Shown: positions 17,058 through 26,215 of the stretch, piece by piece
Numbering within the stretch: the stretch's first letter is position 1
Layout: each line of letters opens with the position of its first letter
From: Sulfurisphaera javensis
Lineage (GTDB): Archaea; Thermoproteota; Thermoprotei_A; Sulfolobales; Sulfolobaceae
DNA: 64,000 bases
Assembly: GCF_041154675.1 (NCBI RefSeq)
Contig: NZ_AP031322.1
Coordinates: 620,001 to 684,000, forward strand
Direction of reading: 5' to 3'
Position numbers and translations under genes: made by a program
Notes under the pieces: generated by a model
Databases searched by the model: none
What the model saw: only the letters and a program-made list of their open reading frames with translations
Told to the model about the DNA's origin: nothing

Positions 17058-18170
17058 ATGGAGTTCAACCCGGAAAAGTTTATCGAGGAAATTTCACCAC
17101 AATTAAAAGAGATAGTTGATGGTAAAGCTATTGCAGCTGTAAGTGGTGGAGTTGATAGTACAACAGCATCTGTTCTCTCATACAAAATCCTTGGAGAGAA
17201 AATAATTCCAATAATGATAGATACTGGTTTTCTAAGAGAAAACGAAGCTAATAATGTAAAGAATATGCTTAAAGATATTATGCCTTTACAGATAATTGAC
17301 GAAAGTGAGAGATTTATATCTGGGCTTGAAGGACTCTCTGACGCAGAAGAAAAAAGGAAGAAATTTCGACAACTTTTCTATGATACTTTATCTAGACTTG
17401 TGAAGGAATATAATGCTAAATATTTAATTCAAGGTACAATAGCAGCTGATTGGGTAGAAACGCAAGGAGGAATAAAGACACAGCACAATGTTTTAGTTCA
17501 ACTTGGTATAGATACTGAGAAAGAATGGGGTTTCAAAGTAGTAGAACCATTAGCTGATTTATATAAAGATGAAGTTAGGGCTTTAGCGAGATATTTAGGA
17601 CTTCCAAAAGAGATATATAATAGGCAGCCATTTCCTGGTCCGGGATTGCTCGTCAGAACTGTAGGAAAACTAACTAGGGAAAAACTTGAGTTAGTTAGGA
17701 GAGCAACTGCAATAGTTGAGAGAAATTTATCTAATCTAAATCTCTCACAATACTTTGCTGTTATTTTTGAGTCTGACGCCGAATACAATGAGAAACTAAG
17801 TTCAGAAGTAGGGTGCAAAGTAAAAATTTACAAATCATTAGCTACTGGTGTAAAAGGAGATGTAAGAGCTTATGGTAATGTTGCCGGTTTAGAATGTTCT
17901 AAGGATTACGAATCTTTACGTGAAATTATGGAAAAAATAACAAAATATAATATAACTCATGTAGTGGTAAAGGTGAAGGATAAAGATCCTAATGGTGTTT
18001 ACACTGTAGGGATAAGGGCTGTAATAACACAAGATTTTATGACTGCAGACTTTGCAAAAATAGACTGGGATTTACTTGAAAAAATAGCTGATGAAATTAA
18101 TATACAAAAAATTAAGGAAATTGTTTATGATATTACTACAAAACCTCCAGCTACTATTGAGTATGAGTAA
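17058..18170 (+). CDS. guaAb: GMP synthase, ATP pyrophosphatase subunit B
   Basis: 370 residues. The PP-loop SGGVDST sits at 29-35 and is followed by [11 protein letters not shown] and [13 protein letters not shown], then the C-terminal dimerisation domain with [15 protein letters not shown] and [12 protein letters not shown] at the end. This is the separate PP-ATPase half of the archaeal two-subunit GMP synthetase; the glutaminase half is encoded elsewhere. It adenylylates XMP for amination to GMP. It lies 19 bases after cobQ and is probably co-transcribed with it. Its 3' end overlaps htpX by 17 bases. Confidence 0.92.
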   Translation: MEFNPEKFIEEISPQLKEIVDGKAIAAVSGGVDSTTASVLSYKILGEKIIPIMIDTGFLRENEANNVKNMLKDIMPLQIIDESERFISGLEGLSDAEEKRKKFRQLFYDTLSRLVKEYNAKYLIQGTIAADWVETQGGIKTQHNVLVQLGIDTEKEWGFKVVEPLADLYKDEVRALARYLGLPKEIYNRQPFPGPGLLVRTVGKLTREKLELVRRATAIVERNLSNLNLSQYFAVIFESDAEYNEKLSSEVGCKVKIYKSLATGVKGDVRAYGNVAGLECSKDYESLREIMEKITKYNITHVVVKVKDKDPNGVYTVGIRAVITQDFMTADFAKIDWDLLEKIADEINIQKIKEIVYDITTKPPATIEYE

Positions 18171-19128
18171 GTTTTTCTAGTAATTGTATCCTCTTTGCCG
18201 GATGAGGATGATCGCTTAATAGATCAGCAAATGGGCTTACTTTTATATGTTTCCAGTATTCTACAAGTTCTTGAACTTTATAAGATGGAATATTTTCTTC
18301 TACATGAAATCCAGAGAATAATAACATACTGCCTATTTGTCCATATTTCTTTTTGTATCTCTCTATAATATCAGGATCAGTTGAAAGAACTATTTTTGCT
18401 AAGGCTGTTTGCAAGTTTTTAGCACCATTAGGAACTGTTAATGCAGAATTAACATCAGCATAGGCTTCTCTCATTCTATTAAGGAATAATACAAATAAGT
18501 TAAAGACAAAACTAAATGCTATTAAAGCTATACCTACTAGAAACATTGTTCCAGAGTTATTATTTCTTCCTCCTCCACCGCCTAATAATCCTCCCCACCA
18601 TAAGCTATATCCTATCCAATATAGTAAAGTTGGAATAAGACCTACTGCAAGTAATAATTCAGTATCCTTATGTTTTAGATGGCCTAATTCATGTCCTACA
18701 ACAGCTTTTATCTCTTCCGGTGTTAACATTCTTAAAAGTGGCATCGTAATAGCCATGTTTTTGCCATATATTGGGCTTTCAAACGCAAAAGCGTTAGGAA
18801 ATGGAACGTTAGCAATATATACTTTAGGCATGCTTATTCTATTATAATAAGCTACTTCTTGCACCAAATTGTAAACCCATCCAAATTGTGGATCTGTAGG
18901 CTCAACTTCTGTGAGATGATAAAATATTTTGATTAATGCTGGTCCAAATAACCATTGAAGAATTGTAAAGAAAGTCACTAAAATTAACGAAGCTGTAATA
19001 ATTATTGGGGCATTTGAGAATCCGAAGAAATATCCTAAAATTCCATATATCAAACCAAAACCTAGTAGTACGATAGCAATAGCTGATAATATCATACTTA
19101 TTCTTAATTTAGTTACTTCCCAAAACAT
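18154..19128 (-). CDS. htpX: HtpX-type membrane zinc metalloprotease (M48)
   Basis: 324 residues: two N-terminal membrane segments (about 10-60), the zinc site [13 protein letters not shown] (about 135-147), a Gly/Asn-rich loop and further membrane segments (about 160-215), [10 protein letters not shown] with the third ligand, and a conserved [16 protein letters not shown] tail. HtpX degrades misfolded membrane proteins at the cytoplasmic face. Sulfolobales often carry two copies, and a much shorter M48 gene is at 12416-12931. Convergent with the GMP synthetase gene. Confidence 0.87.
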   Translation of the reverse strand: MFWEVTKLRISMILSAIAIVLLGFGLIYGILGYFFGFSNAPIIITASLILVTFFTILQWLFGPALIKIFYHLTEVEPTDPQFGWVYNLVQEVAYYNRISMPKVYIANVPFPNAFAFESPIYGKNMAITMPLLRMLTPEEIKAVVGHELGHLKHKDTELLLAVGLIPTLLYWIGYSLWWGGLLGGGGGRNNNSGTMFLVGIALIAFSFVFNLFVLFLNRMREAYADVNSALTVPNGAKNLQTALAKIVLSTDPDIIERYKKKYGQIGSMLLFSGFHVEENIPSYKVQELVEYWKHIKVSPFADLLSDHPHPAKRIQLLEKLTHTQ

Positions 19129-19240
19129 TTCAAAAGTGATATCGAATTAATTGTTTAAATATTTTTTCATAATTGATGTTAGTTATTTCAAGTTAGGTTT
19201 GAGGAAAACTCTTATTAGTCTCTTCATCGAATATTTCACT

Positions 19241-19642
19241 ATGGAGGAAGAGACTGTTAAAGAATATATGAAAAGCCAAGTTATTTCAATTTCTAAAGAT
19301 ACTTCTTTAAGTGAGATAGCAAAGATAATGACAGAGAAAAATATAGGTTCAGTTATAGTTGTTGATGGCAATAAACCAGTAGGGATAATTACGGAAAGAG
19401 ATATTGTGAAGGCAATTGGAAAAGGAAAAGGTCTAGATGCAAAAGCTGAAGAAATAATGACTGCTTCTCTTATAACCATTAGGGAAGACTCTCCTATTAC
19501 TGGAGCGTTAGCATTAATGAGACAATTTAATATCAGGCATTTACCAGTAATTGATGATAAGGGTAATTTAAAAGGAATAGTTTCTATAAGAGATATCGCT
19601 AGAGCAGTAGATGATATGTTTGAAACTATGGGTGAATATTAA
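19241..19642 (+). CDS. Tandem CBS-domain protein
   Basis: 133 residues starting MEEETVKEYM. Two CBS motifs: ISKDTSLSEIAKIMTEKNIGSVIVV with GIITERDIV, and IREDSPITGALALMRQFNIRHLPVI with GIVSIRDIA. CBS pairs bind adenine nucleotides or other ligands and report energy state. The frame stays open to a TTG at 19151, but ATG 19241 is better: it begins just before CBS1 and CTTATTAG at about 19210-19217 is at TATA distance. A related CBS protein is encoded at 45681-46076. Target unknown. Confidence 0.82.
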   Translation: MEEETVKEYMKSQVISISKDTSLSEIAKIMTEKNIGSVIVVDGNKPVGIITERDIVKAIGKGKGLDAKAEEIMTASLITIREDSPITGALALMRQFNIRHLPVIDDKGNLKGIVSIRDIARAVDDMFETMGEY

Positions 19643-19666
19643 AGTCTTTTATTCTTCCTTTTTCTT

Positions 19667-19888
19667 ATGAAACTTAATATACCAAAAGAATGGTATGAGA
19701 TACTCTTAAAGATTAGTAAAGATAAGAAAATAAATCTTTCAGCTCTATTAATTCAGATATATAATTCGTCTGAGTGTCTTAACCTTTCTTACATAGAACC
19801 TTCTAGTTATAAAAGTATCAATATTCAATGCGAGTGTAAAGATTTGATAAAACATTTAAAGTACTATTTGTTCTGTTTGCATGAATGA
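19667..19888 (+). CDS. Small uncharacterised protein, 73 residues
   Basis: Not recognised. The N-terminal part (IPKEWYEILLKISKDKKINLSALLIQIYN) reads like one or two amphipathic helices, perhaps ribbon-helix-helix-like. The C-terminal part contains three Cys (CECKDLIKHL and a last LFCLHE). The stop overlaps the start of the flippase-like gene by four bases (ATGA), so the two genes are probably translated together. It may be a small regulator or accessory of the membrane protein; no motif proves that. Confidence 0.6.
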   Translation: MKLNIPKEWYEILLKISKDKKINLSALLIQIYNSSECLNLSYIEPSSYKSINIQCECKDLIKHLKYYLFCLHE

Positions 19889-21366
19889 AAGAAAAACAGC
19901 AAGAGGTTAGACTTGTTTACACCGGGGTCAGAAACCTATTTTTACGTATAATTACCGCCCCATTGTCTTTTATATTTACATACTTGGTTGCAAAATACCT
20001 AAGTTCCTTACCTAATGGAGAAGTAGTATTTGCTTCTTGGCAGTCTTTATACGTTTTAGTTTTAGGCTATTTTACTATTCCAGCAGATATTTTTTCTACG
20101 TTAACATCAAGATATGCAAGTGAAAATAAACCTGTTGGAGGAATAATTTTCTTTAATCTCTTAATTGGTACTATAAGTAGTTTAATCTATGTCTTTCTTG
20201 TACCTTTCTTTGTTTCTGCAGTTAATTATCCAGATTATACGGCTTTTTATATGGCTTCATTAATGATAATCTCTTTTTATCTTTATAGAATAACTTACGC
20301 TATAGCCAGAGGTAAAACACCTTTAGTTATTGGTAGTATAACTATGGCTTTTCAAATAATAAGATTAGTTACTGTCATAATAGCTTTTTATGTTTTTCAT
20401 TTATCCATTCTTGGTGTTATATATGCCTATTTTTTAGGCTATTTAACCCAAACAATTTTAAGTATTTCTAGAATAAAAGCAAATTTAAAAATTGATTTCA
20501 AATCAGCATTAATTACGATTAAAAAGTCAATAGTGACAGTTATTTATTATATACAACTTATCTTAGAGGCAACAATTGTATGGATAACTATAATACTTCT
20601 TCATAACGATATACCAGTTGCCTATTTTGAATCAGCTTTAATAATTTCTAATGTAGTAACTTGGTCTTACTCTTTATATGACGGACTAATTGCAAAACTT
20701 AGTGAAACTAAAGATCCTAGTGTGTTAACTACTTCATTAAATTTGTTTTTCTTCCTATCAACCCTTTGGTTAGTATTAGTAATATCTGAAGGGCACGCCT
20801 TACTTTATCATATAAGAAGAGACTATCTTACAGCGATATACTCATTAATAATTTTATCGATATCATTTTATTTACGCGGTTTATATTCTATATTTTATAC
20901 CTCAATTGTAATGAAAGATAAATCATTAGGATTGGAAGACTCTGAGAACCCATTTAAAGGGATAACAGCTAAGTTAAATGGTACCAACATAAAATTAAGT
21001 GCAATTGGTGTTATTATCTCGGCTATTGCTGTTTATCTTTTGCGTGATAAATCACCAGATCTAATAGCAATAGGGATGAGCTTAGGTTTGCTTATAAATT
21101 CTTTATGGTTAACAAGAACATCATACTCAATAGCTAAAAAAGAATATAATTTTAATTTACCGAAAAAGGAGATCATTGTATCACTCCTTATCGGATTACT
21201 TCTATCTATTATATTTCTTCATTTTACTTTTGTTTCTTATACGGACATGATAATTTATGGTGCTCTAGTTTCTTTCTTGTATTTATTGTTAAGTTATTTA
21301 TTTAATCCATATGCAAGAACATTCGTTAAGTCTACAATAAGAGAGATAAGAAAAATTCTTATGTAG
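19885..21366 (+). CDS. Polytopic membrane protein, MOP/Wzx flippase-like
   Basis: 493 residues with about 13-14 predicted membrane segments and no soluble domain. The opening amphipathic segment followed by paired helices, the middle cytoplasmic loop at about 355-375 and overall length fit the polysaccharide flippase branch of the MOP exporter superfamily, which moves lipid-linked glycans across the membrane. Its neighbours make nucleotide sugars and glycans, which supports the call. There are no diagnostic catalytic residues in this family, so the assignment rests on topology and context. Confidence 0.65.
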   Translation: MKEKQQEVRLVYTGVRNLFLRIITAPLSFIFTYLVAKYLSSLPNGEVVFASWQSLYVLVLGYFTIPADIFSTLTSRYASENKPVGGIIFFNLLIGTISSLIYVFLVPFFVSAVNYPDYTAFYMASLMIISFYLYRITYAIARGKTPLVIGSITMAFQIIRLVTVIIAFYVFHLSILGVIYAYFLGYLTQTILSISRIKANLKIDFKSALITIKKSIVTVIYYIQLILEATIVWITIILLHNDIPVAYFESALIISNVVTWSYSLYDGLIAKLSETKDPSVLTTSLNLFFFLSTLWLVLVISEGHALLYHIRRDYLTAIYSLIILSISFYLRGLYSIFYTSIVMKDKSLGLEDSENPFKGITAKLNGTNIKLSAIGVIISAIAVYLLRDKSPDLIAIGMSLGLLINSLWLTRTSYSIAKKEYNFNLPKKEIIVSLLIGLLLSIIFLHFTFVSYTDMIIYGALVSFLYLLLSYLFNPYARTFVKSTIREIRKILM

Positions 21367-21384
21367 ATAAGGCTACTATAGTTT

Positions 21385-22203
21385 ATGTCTGGTTTAGAAA
21401 TAAGGATGAGGAAACTTTTTGAAAGAGGAAAAGCTTTCGTTGTAGCCCTAGACCATGGTCTAGTTATGGGTCCATTAAAAGGAATAGAGAGAGTAGGTGA
21501 GGTTGTTAGAAAAATTGCATTTAATGGCCCAGACGCATTGCAAATGACTCCCGCAATGGTAAAACTTGTTAAAGAAAATTTCTTTTCTAGAGCATCGCCA
21601 ATGTTAATTGCTAGATTGGATACAGCTAACGTATGGAGACAGCAATATAGAAAATATGAGAGTGGTTATTACTCAGCTGTATATACAATTAGAGACGCTA
21701 TTGAAGCTGGAGCAGATGCTGTTGTAACTTATCTCGTAGTAGGATATGGGGAAGATCAAGTTGAAGGAGTTAATTTAGATACATTAGCTATACTAAGGAG
21801 AGAAGCAAATGATTATGGAATCCCATTTATCATAGAGCCATTGTTCGTTTCTCCAGACAATCCAGACTCAATTAAGGACCCCGAACTAGTAAAATATGTT
21901 ACCCGTTTAGCTTCAGAAATAGGAGCTGATATTTTAAAAGTAGACTATACTGGAGAAAAAGAAAGTTTTAAGAAAGTTGTTGATGTAGCTTTTGCGCCAA
22001 TTTTAATTAGAGGAGGCCCTAAGACCAGAAATGATGAAGAATTTCTTACAATGCTAAAGGATGCTATTGAGGCTGGAGCTTCTGGTGTTACAGTTGGTAG
22101 AAATCTATGGCAAGCCAGAGAACCAGATAAGATGGCTAGAGCTATTTCAGCCTTAGTTCATGAAAAGAAGAATGTTGGAGAAGTTTTAAAAATGTTAGAA
22201 TAG
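21385..22203 (+). CDS. Archaeal class I fructose-bisphosphate aldolase (DhnA family)
   Basis: 272 residues. VVALDHGLVMGP near the N-terminus, ADILKVDYTG with Schiff-base Lys K185, and LIRGGPKTRNDEEFL and GVTVGRNLWQ phosphate-binding loops are characteristic of DhnA-type TIM-barrel aldolases. The usual reaction is cleavage or formation of fructose 1,6-bisphosphate. The same family includes the 3-deoxy-type enzyme for archaeal aromatic precursor synthesis (AroA'), which cannot be fully excluded, though no aromatic genes are nearby. Lies 18 bases after the flippase-like gene. Confidence 0.83.
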   Translation: MSGLEIRMRKLFERGKAFVVALDHGLVMGPLKGIERVGEVVRKIAFNGPDALQMTPAMVKLVKENFFSRASPMLIARLDTANVWRQQYRKYESGYYSAVYTIRDAIEAGADAVVTYLVVGYGEDQVEGVNLDTLAILRREANDYGIPFIIEPLFVSPDNPDSIKDPELVKYVTRLASEIGADILKVDYTGEKESFKKVVDVAFAPILIRGGPKTRNDEEFLTMLKDAIEAGASGVTVGRNLWQAREPDKMARAISALVHEKKNVGEVLKMLE

Positions 22204-22214
22204 ACGTTTTTTTA

Positions 22215-23342
22215 ATGAATAAAATTACTTTAGTTTCGATTATAGTTCTTGCTGTTGCCTTGGCAATTTATACATATTACACAGTAATCACTTTTGGTCC
22301 GGTTCAAGGGTATATAGGTGATGAAGTTTGGTATCCTACAGCAGCCTATAACATCTTGAAGTTTATATTTCACGTTCAACCTCCAATGTATTTTCCTTAT
22401 TCTAATGAGCAGAATATTCAAACTTATATAAATCCAGAACACCCACCCTTAGGCAAGTATTTTATGGACATATTTATTTTGCTTTTAGGTTATAAACCAA
22501 TTGCATGGAGAATACCAAGTTGGATTATGGGAGATTTAACTGTTATAGTTTCTTTCTTATTAACTAGAAAACTGGTAGGAAATGATTTATGGGGTAATGT
22601 TGCTGGTTTAGTTTCTGCTGCCCTAATAATGCTTTCACCAAACATATGGGTAATTCATGGTATAGCGATATTAGACGTCTATGTAGGATTCTTCTCTCTA
22701 TTAGCAATGTATTTACTCCTTTCTGATAATAAACTTTTATGGGCTTCAGTTGCCTTAGGCTTAGCTTTTGCTTCTAAAGAAAGCGCATTTCCTTTACTTT
22801 TACCATTTTTATTTTACGTTGGTGAATTAAGGAAAAGCCCAATACAACGTGCTGTTTATGGTATAGGAATACCGGCGGCTACGTTCGCAATAGTTTCTAT
22901 TCCGATAATGGTATATTTTGGAAGTTTAGATGCGTGGTTCCATAATTCCTTTTTGTACATGTTAGGTTGGGATGCAACAAATGGCCATATAGCATTATCC
23001 GCTGTTACTCAAATCTCGACTCCTTGGGACTGGTTTTTAGATGTTCATCCTTTTTATTTAGGTTATAATTTTTACGCCTCAACGAATCCACTGATAATGT
23101 GGTTATGGGTGGCAACAACTCCTATTGCATTTGTTCTAAAAGATACAAAGTTGATCACTTTAACAATGGCAGCCTGGACAATGTGGATAGCTTTTGTTGC
23201 AGTTTATTTCTTAGGCAATCACACTTTATTTAGTTTTTATGTAACTGATTTTGCCCCTATATTAAATACTTACATAGCAGCCTCAATATTTAAATTAATA
23301 AAGAATATAGATTTAAAGAACGTGGTAAAAAATGGTAAGTAA
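22215..23342 (+). CDS. GT39-like membrane glycosyltransferase (PMT family)
   Basis: 375 residues with about 9-10 membrane helices. After the first helix comes YIGDEVWYPTAA, where the D-E pair sits in the first external loop like the catalytic Asp of protein O-mannosyltransferases, then INPEHPPLGKY, the second conserved loop motif of the family. These enzymes transfer sugar from a polyprenyl phosphate to proteins or lipids on the outer face. It is shorter than eukaryotic PMTs and lacks MIR domains. The overlap of 11 bases with the nucleotidyltransferase gene places it in a glycan gene cluster. Confidence 0.75.
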   Translation: MNKITLVSIIVLAVALAIYTYYTVITFGPVQGYIGDEVWYPTAAYNILKFIFHVQPPMYFPYSNEQNIQTYINPEHPPLGKYFMDIFILLLGYKPIAWRIPSWIMGDLTVIVSFLLTRKLVGNDLWGNVAGLVSAALIMLSPNIWVIHGIAILDVYVGFFSLLAMYLLLSDNKLLWASVALGLAFASKESAFPLLLPFLFYVGELRKSPIQRAVYGIGIPAATFAIVSIPIMVYFGSLDAWFHNSFLYMLGWDATNGHIALSAVTQISTPWDWFLDVHPFYLGYNFYASTNPLIMWLWVATTPIAFVLKDTKLITLTMAAWTMWIAFVAVYFLGNHTLFSFYVTDFAPILNTYIAASIFKLIKNIDLKNVVKNGK

Positions 23343-24111
23343 AGCTGTAATAACTGCTGCAGGAAAAGGAAGTAGAATGAAATATATTACATCTGTTTTG
23401 CCTAAAGCATTATTACCACTATTTATAACTGAAGATGGAAAAATAGTTATGAGACCAGTTATAGATTTAATCATGGATTCATTACAAGAGGCAGGAGTAA
23501 ATAAGTTTTGCATAGTTGTAGGTAGGCATGGAAAGCTCTTAATGGACTATTTATTTGAAAGAGGAGTGACATTTGTCTTTCAGCCCGAACCCAAAGGGTT
23601 TGGTGACGCTGTTTTGAGGGCTGAGGATTTTTCGAATAATGATCCATTCTTTGTTCATGCGGATGATGGTGTATTAACTGGAGGATACAAAGAAGCAAAT
23701 TCTCTTTTTGAAGAAAATAAACCAGATGCTATTCTTCTAGTAAGAGAAGTTAATAATCCTAAAAGATATGGTATAGTATCTGTAAAAGATTTAGGTGAAT
23801 ATAAAGGACATAAGTTATTTAAGGTTTTAGAAGCTCAAGAGAAACCAAATGAACCTAAAAGCAATCTTGCTATCTCTGCTGTTTACGTATTTTCTCCTAA
23901 GATCTTCAATGGTTTAAAAAGCATTAGGGTTGAAGAAGGGAAGGAATTAGAATTAACTTATGGTATTCAGCACATTATAGAAAATGGAGGAGAAGTGTTT
24001 GCAATAAAACTTGAAAATGAGAAGTGGCTTAATGTTGGAGATCCTCAGAGTTATTATGAGGCTTTGAACTACTCATATAAGAGACTAGGAAATATAGAAA
24101 TAAAAAGATAA
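23332..24111 (+). CDS. Sugar-1-phosphate nucleotidyltransferase (UTP-glucose-1-phosphate uridylyltransferase-like)
   Basis: 259 residues. The signature AAGKGSRMKYITSVLPKALLPL begins at about residue 7 (G-x-G-x-R...PK), HADDGVLTGG carries the metal-binding Asp, and FKVLEAQEKP has the sugar-phosphate Glu-Lys pair. It makes a nucleotide sugar, most likely UDP-glucose. UDP-glucose is the substrate of UDP-sulfoquinovose synthase, which is encoded convergently immediately downstream with zero bases between the stop codons. That pairing strengthens the UDP-glucose inference. Confidence 0.82.
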   Translation: MVSKAVITAAGKGSRMKYITSVLPKALLPLFITEDGKIVMRPVIDLIMDSLQEAGVNKFCIVVGRHGKLLMDYLFERGVTFVFQPEPKGFGDAVLRAEDFSNNDPFFVHADDGVLTGGYKEANSLFEENKPDAILLVREVNNPKRYGIVSVKDLGEYKGHKLFKVLEAQEKPNEPKSNLAISAVYVFSPKIFNGLKSIRVEEGKELELTYGIQHIIENGGEVFAIKLENEKWLNVGDPQSYYEALNYSYKRLGNIEIKR

Positions 24112-25269
24112 TTATTTCCATTTAGTTTTAGGTAATATAGCGTGTTTAAATCTTTCTAATCTTTCCTTATACGGCAATAAATCTTTTATTATATTTTTAA
24201 TCTCATCTCTTAAATTTTTCTTAGGATAGAATCCTAAAGAGGGTAAGACTTTCCTTTCTGGGTTATAATAGTGTTCTTCTGCCTCTACTCTTGGGTTTGG
24301 TAATGGGCCAATTTCTACGCTTAATCCTAATTCTTCTCCAGCTTTTTTAACCATCTCGGCAATTTGTTTAACACTATAAATTTCAGCAAATTGGTTAGCT
24401 ACTCTATACTCTCCTTGGTTCGGTGGGTGTTCTAAAAGAAGTGTTAATGCCTCCATACTATCTTCTAATGATATAAACCCTCTAGTTTGTCCTCCTTTTC
24501 CGTAAACTGTTAAAGGTATTCCTAAAATTGCTTGTACACAGAACCTATTAACTACTGTTCCCCAAGTTTCATCAAAATCAAATCTAGTTCTTAAACTCTC
24601 ATCAACAATTTCTTCAGTTCTAGTTCCGTAAACTGGTCCTTGCATTATATCTGTTACTGTGAGTCCCCAAAGTTCATGGAAGTAAAGTAAAAAGTCAGTG
24701 TCATGAACTTTAGTCCAGTGATATACTGAGCCAGCTTTTCTAGGTACAATAATTTTATCTTTTTTACCATTGACAATTGCCTCAACATAAATGTTTTCTG
24801 GTATGTCAAAGTTTGGTGTACCGTATTCTCCCATAGTACCCATCTTAAGTATGTGAATAGATGGGTCGACGTTCTTAACGGCATAAATTAAATTCAACGT
24901 GCTTACCTCATTATTGATTACCGTATAAACAGCATGGTCTCTATCCTTCATAGAGTAAGGAGCAGATCTCTGTTCGGCAAAATGAACAATTGTGTCTGGT
25001 TTATGTCTTCTTATCACGTCAAGAAGGAAATTATAATCAGTAACGTCACCGACGTAAAAAGTAATATCAACATCAAGGTGTTTTTTTGCTTCTTTTACTC
25101 TATCTTCTGGCTTAGGTAAAGGAAATGCTGAATCAGAGCCAACTTCTTCGGAAAATCTTCTAGTAGAAAGATTGTCTATTCCAACTACTTCATGGCCTCT
25201 TTTAGCTAATCTTAATGCTAAAGGCCATCCTAAATATCCATCAATTCCTAATATTAATACTTTCATCAT
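24112..25269 (-). CDS. agl3: UDP-sulfoquinovose synthase (Agl3/SQD1-like)
   Basis: 385 residues of the extended SDR fold. LILGIDGYLGWPLALRLAKR is the NAD site, and the catalytic set is T in KMGTMGEYGTP with YHWTK (Y-x-x-x-K). HFAEQRSAPYSM and GPVYGTRTEEI are hallmarks of SQD1-type enzymes, which turn UDP-glucose plus sulfite into UDP-sulfoquinovose. In Sulfolobus acidocaldarius this enzyme (Agl3) supplies sulfoquinovose for the S-layer N-glycan. The start could be either of two adjacent ATG codons. Convergent with the nucleotidyltransferase gene and divergent from the hexokinase gene. Confidence 0.87.
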   Translation of the reverse strand: MMKVLILGIDGYLGWPLALRLAKRGHEVVGIDNLSTRRFSEEVGSDSAFPLPKPEDRVKEAKKHLDVDITFYVGDVTDYNFLLDVIRRHKPDTIVHFAEQRSAPYSMKDRDHAVYTVINNEVSTLNLIYAVKNVDPSIHILKMGTMGEYGTPNFDIPENIYVEAIVNGKKDKIIVPRKAGSVYHWTKVHDTDFLLYFHELWGLTVTDIMQGPVYGTRTEEIVDESLRTRFDFDETWGTVVNRFCVQAILGIPLTVYGKGGQTRGFISLEDSMEALTLLLEHPPNQGEYRVANQFAEIYSVKQIAEMVKKAGEELGLSVEIGPLPNPRVEAEEHYYNPERKVLPSLGFYPKKNLRDEIKNIIKDLLPYKERLERFKHAILPKTKWK

Positions 25270-25318
25270 AATCTTTAATTATCAATAAGTAAAAAATTTA
25301 TTCGATAAGGTGTTTTTT

Positions 25319-26215
25319 ATGATTATTGTAGGTGTGGATGCTGGTGGTACAAAAACGAAAGCAGTAGCTTACGACTGTGACGGAAATTTTATTGGCGAAG
25401 GTTCATCCGGACCAGGGAACTATCATAATGTTGGCTTAACACGAGCTATTGAAAATATTAAAGAAGCTGTAAAAATTGCTTCAAAAAAAGAACCGGATGT
25501 AGTTGGAATGGGAGTTGCCGGTTTAGATTCTAAATTTGATTGGGAAAATTTTGTACCTCTTGCTTCTTTAATTGCTCCTAGAGTTATTATTCAACACGAT
25601 GGCGTAATTGCTCTCTTTGCTGAAACTTTAGGAGAGCGAGGAGTAGTAGTTATCTCTGGTACTGGGAGTGTTGTTGAGGGATTTGATGGAAGAGATTTTA
25701 TTAGAGTAGGAGGTAGAGGATGGTTAATATCTGATGATGGTTCTGGTTATTGGATAGGACGAAAGGCTTTAAGGAAAGTATTAAAGATGATGGATGGCAT
25801 AGAGGAAAAGAGTGAATTATATTATAAGGTCTTGAACAAAATAAATGTGAAAGACTTAGATGAATTAGTAATATGGACTTATACAAGTAGTTGTCAAATT
25901 GATTTAATTGCATCTATTGCAGTGGCAGTAGATGAAGCAGCAAATGAAGGAGATGAAAATGCTATTAATATCTTAAAAGAAGGAGCAGAATTATTAGCGA
26001 GTCAAGCTGTTTTTCTAGCTAAAAAAATAGGAGTAGATAGAGTATATCTAAAAGGCGGAATGTTTAAGTCTAAATATTATTACAAGTTCTTTTCTTCTTA
26101 TCTTGAAAGATATGGTATAAAAGGTGATTTAGGTAAGAGAAACCCAGAAATAGGTGCTGTGGTATTAGCCTATAAAGAAGTTGGGTGTGATATTAAAAAA
26201 TTAGTTAACGACTAA
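25319..26215 (+). CDS. ATP-dependent hexokinase (BadF/BcrA ATPase-type fold)
   Basis: 298 residues starting MIIVGVDAGGTKTKA. The phosphate-1 loop DAGGTKTK, ISGTGSVVEG (phosphate-2) and GGRGWLISDDGSGYWIGRKA are all present, and AGLDSKFDW and QHDGVIAL are sugar-site blocks. It matches closely, in my memory, the structurally characterised S. tokodaii hexokinase that phosphorylates glucose, glucosamine, GlcNAc and mannose. An in-frame GTG at 25310 exists, but ATG 25319 fits the family start and the AAAATTTATT box about 26 bases upstream. Ends in a 15-base overlap with the convergent ggt gene. Confidence 0.9.
   Translation: MIIVGVDAGGTKTKAVAYDCDGNFIGEGSSGPGNYHNVGLTRAIENIKEAVKIASKKEPDVVGMGVAGLDSKFDWENFVPLASLIAPRVIIQHDGVIALFAETLGERGVVVISGTGSVVEGFDGRDFIRVGGRGWLISDDGSGYWIGRKALRKVLKMMDGIEEKSELYYKVLNKINVKDLDELVIWTYTSSCQIDLIASIAVAVDEAANEGDENAINILKEGAELLASQAVFLAKKIGVDRVYLKGGMFKSKYYYKFFSSYLERYGIKGDLGKRNPEIGAVVLAYKEVGCDIKKLVND

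Noticed and set aside
17498-17818. 106-codon minus-strand ORF inside the GMP synthetase gene
   Set aside because: It is a shadow of a well-conserved enzyme gene, with no family pattern of its own.
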